Shown one piece after another: positions 45,651-51,615 of a DNA stretch of 51,615 nucleotides. The position numbers and the translations under genes were made by a program. The first letter of the stretch is position 1. Every line of letters starts with the position of its first letter. The DNA is from an uncultured Alphaproteobacteria bacterium (lineage in GTDB: Bacteria > Pseudomonadota > Alphaproteobacteria > Rhodobacterales > Rhodobacteraceae). The notes beneath the pieces were generated by a model, which saw nothing but the letters and a program-made list of their open reading frames with translations, did not search any database and had not been told where the DNA came from. Location: assembly GCA_902578545.1 (NCBI GenBank), contig CACHDI010000008.1, positions 17,501 through 69,115 on the forward strand, written 5' to 3'.

Positions 45651-46355
45651 TTACAATATAATTGGTCTTTTTTTACTTAATTCTATTCCTTTTTTAGAAA
45701 TTAAACTTTGCAAAACTAAAATTTCTACACCAGATTTTTTTGCATTTTGAAATGAATGGAAATAAGCTTTATCAATGTCCTTTGCTATCTTAAAATAATT
45801 TGTACTACTCCTTTGTACTAAGTAGATTTGAATTGTCCTAAATCCCTTTATTTTTAAGCGAGCTAATATAGATAAATGTTTTGAACCTCTTAAAGTTACT
45901 GAGTCTGGAAATTCAGAGATATCTTGTAATCGGGAAAGAGTTACAGACTTAACTTCAACAAAACATGATTCATCATCTTGTGATTTCAATAAAAAATCTA
46001 ACCTACTACCTTTGTCAATTTGGGGTTCTGAAATAGTTTTTTGATAATAATTTAATTCTGGGATATCTCTTTTTAGAAGGCTTTCTTTAATTACTTTATT
46101 TGCTATTTGCGTATCAATACAAATCAATTCTCCAGTATCACTTTCAACTAATCTCCAAATGTAATTATATTTTGATTTTTTGTTTTGGGATTTCTCAAGC
46201 CAAATTTTAGTATTCTTTTTAGTTAGACCTAACATTGAGCCTGGATTTGGACAATATACAGTTTTTTTTTCACCATTTTTAAAAATAACATCAGCTAAAA
46301 ACCGCTTATATCTTTTTAATAATTTGGCCTCATAAAGTGTAGAAAATGAATGCAT
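45651..46355 (-). CDS. sfsA: Sugar fermentation stimulation protein SfsA
   Basis: A 234-residue member of the SfsA family, a DNA-binding, nuclease-like fold of poorly known role. Motifs are LLKRYKRFLADV, NPGSMLGL, WRLVESDTGE, RLDFLLKSQ, FVEVKSVTL, SVTLRGSKHL and VQRSS. The DFL...EVKSVTL stretch has the restriction-like acidic/Lys pattern. It lies upstream of map on the same strand, a common pairing, and is divergent from the CinA-N gene. Confidence 0.93.
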   Translation of the reverse strand: MHSFSTLYEAKLLKRYKRFLADVIFKNGEKKTVYCPNPGSMLGLTKKNTKIWLEKSQNKKSKYNYIWRLVESDTGELICIDTQIANKVIKESLLKRDIPELNYYQKTISEPQIDKGSRLDFLLKSQDDESCFVEVKSVTLSRLQDISEFPDSVTLRGSKHLSILARLKIKGFRTIQIYLVQRSSTNYFKIAKDIDKAYFHSFQNAKKSGVEILVLQSLISKKGIELSKKRPIIL

Positions 46356-46425
46356 TTTTTAAAGTTATTGTAATAATAGTTTATAATATCATTGAAAAGT
46401 TATAATATAAGTATAACTCTTATAT

Positions 46426-47151
46426 ATGAAAAATATATCACTAAGAACATCTGGCATTATTATAATTGGTAATGAAATTTTGTCAGGACGTACTCAAGAA
46501 TTAAATTCAAGATATTTAGCTCAAAAATTACTTACAGTTGGAGTAACTGTAAATGAAGTTAGAATAATCCCTGATGTGAAAGAAAAAATTATAGAATGTA
46601 TCAATGAAATTAGAAAAAAATATACTTTTGTTTTTACAAGTGGGGGAATAGGACCAACTCATGACGATATTACTTCAGAATGTATTGCCAGTGCTTTTGG
46701 TGTTGATCTTCCCATTAACATAGAAGCTAAAAAACTTTTAGAAAATTATTACAAATTACAAAATATAAAACTAAATAATGCAAGATTGCGAATGGCAAGA
46801 ATTCCTACTGGATCAAATTTGATAAACAATCCAATTAGTGCGGCACCTGGTTTTCAAATTGAAAATGTTTTTGTATTAGCAGGCGTTCCAAATATTTTTA
46901 AATCTATGGTGGAAAACATAATTAAAAAACTTGGCAACCAAAACTCTATTAAATCAAAAACAATTAAAATTAATAAAGCTGAAGGAGAAATAGCAGAAAA
47001 ACTTTCAGATATAGCATCTCAATTCCAGACTGTTTCAATTGGATCTTATCCATTTGAAAAAGGAGAAATCAAAGGAACTAGAATAGTTATAACACACCAC
47101 GATAAGAAAATAATAGAAAAGGTGGGAATACTAATTAAAAAATTAAAATAA
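46426..47151 (+). CDS. CinA N-terminal-type molybdopterin-binding domain protein
   Basis: A 241-residue stand-alone MoCF_biosynth domain. The visible motifs are GIIIIGNEILSGRTQE, TSGGIGPTHDDIT, PGFQIENVFVLAGVP and GSYPF. This is the COG1058 half of CinA without the C-terminal amidase domain. Relatives act as NMN deamidase partners, ADP-ribose pyrophosphatases or unknown, so I give no function. It is divergent from sfsA by 70 bases and converges on polA with 31 bases between stops. Confidence 0.88.
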   Translation: MKNISLRTSGIIIIGNEILSGRTQELNSRYLAQKLLTVGVTVNEVRIIPDVKEKIIECINEIRKKYTFVFTSGGIGPTHDDITSECIASAFGVDLPINIEAKKLLENYYKLQNIKLNNARLRMARIPTGSNLINNPISAAPGFQIENVFVLAGVPNIFKSMVENIIKKLGNQNSIKSKTIKINKAEGEIAEKLSDIASQFQTVSIGSYPFEKGEIKGTRIVITHHDKKIIEKVGILIKKLK

Positions 47152-47182
47152 ACTTTAAAATTAATAAAATTTTTATTTACAG

Positions 47183-50053
47183 TTAATGTGCACTATTCCA
47201 GTTCTCACCTACCCCAAATTCAACTTTTAATGGAACATCCAATGAAAGAAACGGATCACAAGCATTTTCCATCTCTTTAATTACTTTATTCTTTAAAATT
47301 TCTATCTCGCTATTTGGAACCTCAAATAAAAGTTCATCATGAACTTGCAAAACTAATTTTGTTTTTAAATTGTTATTTTTTAACAACGTAGGAATTTTGA
47401 TCATTGCTAATTTTATTATATCAGCAGCAGTTCCTTGAATAGGTGCATTAATAGCTGATCTTTTTGCAAAACCTGCAGAAGGTCCTTTTGAATTGATATT
47501 TGGAGTATGAATTTTACGTCCAAATAACGTTCTCACATAACCCTCTTCTTTTGCATCTTTTATTGTATTATCCATATAATTTTTTATTTCTGGATAACGT
47601 TCAAAATATGTATCTATAAATTTCTTTGCTTTTTCTCTTGAAATACGAAGGTTATTTGCCAATCCAAACGCGGAGATACCGTATATTACACCAAAATTAA
47701 TAGCTTTTGCTTGTCTTCTTAATTCAGAATCTAAATTTTCTAAGGGAACTTGAAAGACCTCAGAGGCAGTTTGAGCATGAATATCTTGTCCATCTTTAAA
47801 TGCCTCAATTAAATTATGAATTTTTGCAATATGTGCCAGAATCCTTAATTCTATTTGACTATAGTCAAAACTAACGAGTTTATAACCACCTTCTGATATA
47901 AATGCTGATCTGATTTTTCTCCCGTCTTTAGTTCTTATTGGTATATTCTGAAGATTAGGATTAGATGAAGATAATCTACCAGTTGTTGCTCCAGAAGATA
48001 GAAATGTAGAATGAACCCTTTTGGTTTTTAATTTAATATGGTTTTGTAATGACTCTGTGTATGTTGACCTTAATTTTGAAAGTTGCCGCCATTCTAATAT
48101 ATAATGAGGTAAATCATGCCCCTCAGAAGCCAGTGTCTCCAATATATCAACGTCAGTTGAATACGTGCCAGATTTACCCTTTTTTCCGCCTTTGAAATCT
48201 AACTTCTCGAACAATATTTCACCTAATTGCTTAGGTGAACCAATATTAAACTCCTCACCGGAAAGGGTATAAATTTTTTTTTCCAAAAAATTTAACTGTG
48301 TAGAAAATTGATTTGATAAATTTGAAAGAAGATTAGAATCAACCAAGATCCCATTCATTTCCATCTGAGCAAGAACAGAAATAAGTTTGATTTCTATAAA
48401 ATTATATATAGATGATACTTTTTTTTCAGATAGCATTGGTCTAAAAGTTTTCCATAATCTGAATGTTATGTCCGCATCTTCAGCGGCATAATTTGTTGCT
48501 AAATTAATTGGAACTTCTGAAAAATTTTTTTTATTTTTTCCTTCTCCTAATAATGAAGAAATTTTTATAGGATCATGATCCAGGAAAATTTGGGAAAGAT
48601 TATCTAAGTTATGACGATGCAAACCTCCGTTCAATGCGTAGGACATTAACATAGTATCTTCATAGGAACGTAAATTTATAGAATGATATTTTAATACTTT
48701 GTAATCAAATTTTATATTTTGACCAACTTTTAAAATGGATGGATCTTCGAGAATGGGTCTTAATTTTCCTAATACATAACATAATGAAAGTTGATTGCTG
48801 AAATTTTGTTTATCACTTAATTCATTTGTGATGTTCAATTTATGACCAACTGGAATATAACAAGCTAAACCTGACCTAACACTTAAGGATATACCAACAA
48901 TAGAAGCATCCATTTCATCTAATGAGGAAGTTTCTAAGTCTAGTGAACAGTGATGGATATTTTTTATAACTGTTGTCCAGTGATCTAATTTTTCTTCATT
49001 GTCAATTGTTTCGTAATTTCCATAATCATTTTTTAAATTATCGTCTAGATCATTATAATTATCGAATTTAATAACATCATCGCTTGAGTTGTGTTCTCTA
49101 TTTTTTGTTATTGGATTCTTTTCTTCATTTTTGTAATCTTCTTTTAAATTTGATATTTGGTGATCTTTCTTAATCCTTTGGGAAAGTGTTCGAAATTCCA
49201 TTTTTTCTGTAAATGATAAAAAAGATAAAGGATCTAATAGAGAAATTGCTAATTCTTCAATTTTTTTTTCTACTGGAACATCTGTTTTTAAAGTTACTAA
49301 TTGTTTAGAAATTAATATTTTATCTGATTCATTGACTAATACTTCTCTTCTTTTTGGTTGTTTAATTTTTTGAGTATTTTCTAAAAGATTTTTTAGAGAA
49401 CCAAACTCATTTATAAGTAATGCAGCTGTTTTTATCCCAATACCAGTTGCACCTGGTATATTATCAACAGAGTCTCCTGCTAGCGACTGAACGTCAATAA
49501 CTAAGGATGGATCAACTCCAAATTTTTCTCTTACTTGTTCAATATCAATTTTTTTATTCTTCATGGTATCCCACATGATTGTTTGACTAGAGACAAGTTG
49601 CATCAGATCTTTGTCTGAAGAAATAATTGTGGCTTCCCAACCATTATTTTTGGCTGCTTCTACATATGTAGCAATAATATCATCAGCCTCATACCCTTCC
49701 ATTTCTAAACATGGCAAGCCATATGCTTTTGTTGCTTGCCTTATTAATTCAAACTGGGGGATTAGATCCTCAGGTGGTTCGGATCTATTCATTTTATAAT
49801 CAGAATAAATTTTGGATCTAAATGTTGGACCCTTGTGATCAAAAACAACAGCAATATGTGTTGGTTTATTTATTTCATTACTTTTTGTATTATTTAATAG
49901 TTTATAAAGCATATTACAAAAACCAGAAATAGCTCCAACTGGTAACCCATCAGATCTTGTTAGAGCAGGTAATGCGTAATAAGCTCTAAAAATAAATCCA
50001 GATCCGTCAATTAAATAAATATTGTTTTTTGAATTTTGTTTTTCAGAAGACAT
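47183..50053 (-). CDS. polA: DNA polymerase I, with proofreading domain
   Basis: Fills gaps and removes RNA primers. The 956 residues have all three domains. The 5' nuclease (about 10-300) shows YLIDGSGFIFRAYYALP and DADI..: GYEADDIIATY. A 3'-5' exonuclease (about 350-530) keeps the D-x-E pair in SLDLETSSLD near residue 371 and YAAEDADITF, so proofreading is probably active. The polymerase (about 570-956) has SSNPNLQNIPIR, VSFDYSQIELRILAHIA near 728, RRQAKAINFGVIYG and LQVHDELLFE. It is transcribed after the zinc-finger, HIT and kinase genes on the same strand. Confidence 0.97.
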   Translation of the reverse strand: MSSEKQNSKNNIYLIDGSGFIFRAYYALPALTRSDGLPVGAISGFCNMLYKLLNNTKSNEINKPTHIAVVFDHKGPTFRSKIYSDYKMNRSEPPEDLIPQFELIRQATKAYGLPCLEMEGYEADDIIATYVEAAKNNGWEATIISSDKDLMQLVSSQTIMWDTMKNKKIDIEQVREKFGVDPSLVIDVQSLAGDSVDNIPGATGIGIKTAALLINEFGSLKNLLENTQKIKQPKRREVLVNESDKILISKQLVTLKTDVPVEKKIEELAISLLDPLSFLSFTEKMEFRTLSQRIKKDHQISNLKEDYKNEEKNPITKNREHNSSDDVIKFDNYNDLDDNLKNDYGNYETIDNEEKLDHWTTVIKNIHHCSLDLETSSLDEMDASIVGISLSVRSGLACYIPVGHKLNITNELSDKQNFSNQLSLCYVLGKLRPILEDPSILKVGQNIKFDYKVLKYHSINLRSYEDTMLMSYALNGGLHRHNLDNLSQIFLDHDPIKISSLLGEGKNKKNFSEVPINLATNYAAEDADITFRLWKTFRPMLSEKKVSSIYNFIEIKLISVLAQMEMNGILVDSNLLSNLSNQFSTQLNFLEKKIYTLSGEEFNIGSPKQLGEILFEKLDFKGGKKGKSGTYSTDVDILETLASEGHDLPHYILEWRQLSKLRSTYTESLQNHIKLKTKRVHSTFLSSGATTGRLSSSNPNLQNIPIRTKDGRKIRSAFISEGGYKLVSFDYSQIELRILAHIAKIHNLIEAFKDGQDIHAQTASEVFQVPLENLDSELRRQAKAINFGVIYGISAFGLANNLRISREKAKKFIDTYFERYPEIKNYMDNTIKDAKEEGYVRTLFGRKIHTPNINSKGPSAGFAKRSAINAPIQGTAADIIKLAMIKIPTLLKNNNLKTKLVLQVHDELLFEVPNSEIEILKNKVIKEMENACDPFLSLDVPLKVEFGVGENWNSAH

Positions 50054-50069
50054 GACTTAAATTAAATAT

Positions 50070-50243
50070 TTATTTATCCTCAAAAATGAATTTTGTTTCA
50101 CAATATGGACAAGATACAAAACCTTTCTCCTCATTAATTTGCAACCATACTAAAGGATGACCCTCAGATGAACTATTTGTTTCTCCGTCGCATGAAACTC
50201 TTAAAGATGAGACTTTTATAAATTTGGTGTCACTTTCGTTCAT
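50070..50243 (-). CDS. CHCC-type zinc-finger protein (NDUFS6-like)
   Basis: A 57-residue gene. The ligands are C18, H29, C45 and C48, in VSCDG, EGHPLVW and SCPYC. Spacing and flanking residues match the CHCC zinc-finger family, whose eukaryotic member NDUFS6 is an accessory subunit of complex I. In alphaproteobacteria the small form is common and may help assemble NADH dehydrogenase, though that is not shown here. ATG at 50241-50243; polA starts 16 bases after its stop. Confidence 0.9.
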   Translation of the reverse strand: MNESDTKFIKVSSLRVSCDGETNSSSEGHPLVWLQINEEKGFVSCPYCETKFIFEDK

Positions 50244-50266
50244 AAAAATATCCTCACTGACTTTTA

Positions 50267-50647
50267 CTATGGTCTTGAAACCATAAATCCCATATTTCTT
50301 CCACCAAGAATATGAAAATGAAGATGAGGAACTTCCTGAACTCCATTAGAACCAGTGTTAGCTATTAATCTATATCCAGCTCCATTTCTTTCAGGGTCTA
50401 AATCAAATTTTTTTATGACTTCCTTAACTGTATTATTAAAATCTAAAACTTCTTCATTACTAGCATTTGAAACAAAGTGATCATAGTTCACATACGGACC
50501 CTTGGGTATTACTAAAATATGTACTGGTGCCACAGGATTTATGTCTTTAAAAGCTAAAGAAAAATCTGTTTCTATGACTGTGTCGTTAGGAATTTCTTTT
50601 CTTAAAATTTTTGCAAAAATATTTTCTTTATCATATTTGAATTCCAT
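50267..50647 (-). CDS. HIT family protein (HinT-like)
   Basis: A purine nucleoside phosphoramidase of the histidine-triad family. The 126 residues begin with YDKENIFAKILRKEIP and carry FKDINPVAPVHILVIPK, NTGSNGVQEVPHLHFHILGG with the HxHxH triad, which together mark HinT. Small and cytoplasmic. It lies between the PfkB kinase gene (22 bases upstream) and the zinc-finger gene (23 bases downstream), all on one strand and likely co-transcribed with polA. Confidence 0.94.
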   Translation of the reverse strand: MEFKYDKENIFAKILRKEIPNDTVIETDFSLAFKDINPVAPVHILVIPKGPYVNYDHFVSNASNEEVLDFNNTVKEVIKKFDLDPERNGAGYRLIANTGSNGVQEVPHLHFHILGGRNMGFMVSRP

Positions 50648-50669
50648 ATCATATTCCTTTAGATTTTAA

Positions 50670-51615
50670 TTAAAATAAATCAGATAACTTCTTACTATCT
50701 AATCGACAACCCAATATTTGAATAACTTGACCAGCACATTGGTTTGCAAAAAATGCTGACCTTTCAGCATCATGACCATTTAAAATTCCATATAAATATC
50801 CAGTTGCAAATAAATCTCCTGCTCCCGTTGTATCAACTATTTTTACACGATCTGTTGGAACATTAATCCAGGAATCTTCCTTTTTTATCATTACACCTTT
50901 TTCTGCTACTGTACAAACAACCTCGCAAGAATATTCTGTACATTTTTTCAAAGCAGAATTTAAATTTAATTCTTCTGTTAATGACATTAATTCTTTTTCA
51001 TTACAGAATATTAAATCAATACCATTCTCAATTATATCCAAAAATTTTTTTCTGTGACGATCTATACAAAATGGATCAGATAATGAAAGTGCAATTTTTC
51101 CCCTACTTTTTTTGGTTTCATTTATTGCTAATTCAAAAGCAAGTTGGCTATCAACTCCATCATAGCGATATCCTTCCAAATAAATCCATTCACTTTGATT
51201 TAATATGTCTATATCTAAGTCATCTTTTGATAAAAACTCAGTAATTCCCAGATATGTATTCATTGTTCTCTCTCCATCTGGAGTAACTAAAACAATACAA
51301 TGACCAGTTGCTAAATTATTAAAGATAATCTTATTTAAGTTGTTGAATGTTACATGATTATTATTCAATTCATCAGTAAAAAATTTACCAAGAAGATCAT
51401 TATTTACTTTTCCTATATAAGATGTATCTAACCCCAATTGGGATAAACCAACTATAGTGTTAGCTGCTGAACCTCCTGCTACTTTTTTAGATACTTTAAT
51501 CTTTTTTAAAAGCTCCTTTGACCTATCAGAGCTTATAAGATTCATAACACCTTTTTTAATTTTATTTTTTTTTAGAAATTCATCATCAACATATGCTAAA
51601 ATATCAATTATAGCA
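50670..51615 (-). CDS. PfkB-family (adenosine-type) kinase, 5' end beyond the window
   Basis: A ribokinase-family sugar or nucleoside kinase. The frame is open to the right edge: upstream of an internal ATG at 51543-51545, the reading continues AIIDILAYVDDEFL, so the true start is outside. Motifs are KVAGGSAANTIVGL, YIGKVNNDLLG, TPDGERTMNTYLG, CNEKELMSL and DTTGAGDLFATGYLYG with the catalytic Asp. The order resembles alphaproteobacterial adenosine kinases. Substrate specificity cannot be fixed from the sequence. It is upstream of the HIT gene on the same strand. Confidence 0.9.
   Translation of the reverse strand, partial: AIIDILAYVDDEFLKKNKIKKGVMNLISSDRSKELLKKIKVSKKVAGGSAANTIVGLSQLGLDTSYIGKVNNDLLGKFFTDELNNNHVTFNNLNKIIFNNLATGHCIVLVTPDGERTMNTYLGITEFLSKDDLDIDILNQSEWIYLEGYRYDGVDSQLAFELAINETKKSRGKIALSLSDPFCIDRHRKKFLDIIENGIDLIFCNEKELMSLTEELNLNSALKKCTEYSCEVVCTVAEKGVMIKKEDSWINVPTDRVKIVDTTGAGDLFATGYLYGILNGHDAERSAFFANQCAGQVIQILGCRLDSKKLSDLF

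Noticed and set aside
1-51615. CRISPR array, prophage or insertion sequence
   Set aside because: No regularly spaced direct repeats, transposase, integrase or att-like duplication next to the two tRNAs was seen.

Overview
The window is a compact, AT-rich (about 30% G+C by eye) bacterial chromosome segment. It carries about 47 protein genes and two tRNAs, and no gene-free stretch longer than about 190 bases. The gene families point to a free-living alphaproteobacterium with a streamlined genome. Evidence includes a DinB with an N-terminal CxxC/CxxC extension, the 41-residue single-Cys form of ribosomal protein L36, a DUF1285 protein, a CHCC zinc-finger protein, a MutL with the endonuclease motif, and the rsfS-rlmH-gpmI-ctpA-rppH order. 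A pelagic lineage of the HIMB59/AEGEAN-169 or SAR116 kind would fit, but that placement is inference. I saw no insertion sequence, prophage, integrase or CRISPR array.

Layout. Bases 1-9.3 kb: clpB (3' end cut by the window edge), pyrF, dinB, an N-formylglutamate-amidohydrolase-like gene, tRNA-Val(GAC), rpmJ, an FMN alpha-hydroxyacid (lactate-type) dehydrogenase, DUF1285, rppH and ctpA. 9.3-21.3 kb: housekeeping on the minus strand (gpmI, rlmH, rsfS, ilvE, a MoeB/ThiF-like E1 enzyme, cysK, dut, a 40-residue entericidin-like lipoprotein, rmuC, mutL, lspA). A lone OmpR-family regulator and a 2-hydroxyacid dehydrogenase sit on the plus strand. 21.4-27.4 kb: tRNA-Ser(GCT), then a more accessory stretch with an alpha/beta hydrolase, YjbQ, a UMF1-type MFS transporter, a PEGA-type lipoprotein, a 566-residue repeat-bearing lipoprotein with RTX-like C-terminal sequence, and a DUF1624 membrane protein.

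27.4-36.6 kb is the most distinctive region. It is a nonulosonic-acid (pseudaminic-acid type) surface-glycan locus built from two convergent transcription units. The plus unit encodes an aldo/keto reductase, a fused SpsF-type cytidylyltransferase/class III aminotransferase, a fused PseG/GNAT (PseH-like) protein, PseI, and a capsule-synthesis-like protein. The minus unit encodes PseB and PseC and lies downstream of waaA, pgi and eda. Together these cover each step from UDP-GlcNAc to pseudaminic acid. The only activation candidate is the SpsF-like domain, which replaces a canonical stand-alone PseF. The extra aminotransferase and reductase suggest a modified or second sugar.

36.7-51.6 kb: waaA, pgi, eda, a MutT, argJ, secA, map, sfsA, a CinA-N-type protein, polA, a CHCC zinc-finger protein, a HIT protein and a PfkB kinase (5' end cut by the window edge).

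All eight convergent gene pairs abut or overlap at their 3' ends (31 nt apart at most, overlapping by up to 12 nt). Several genes start with TTG.
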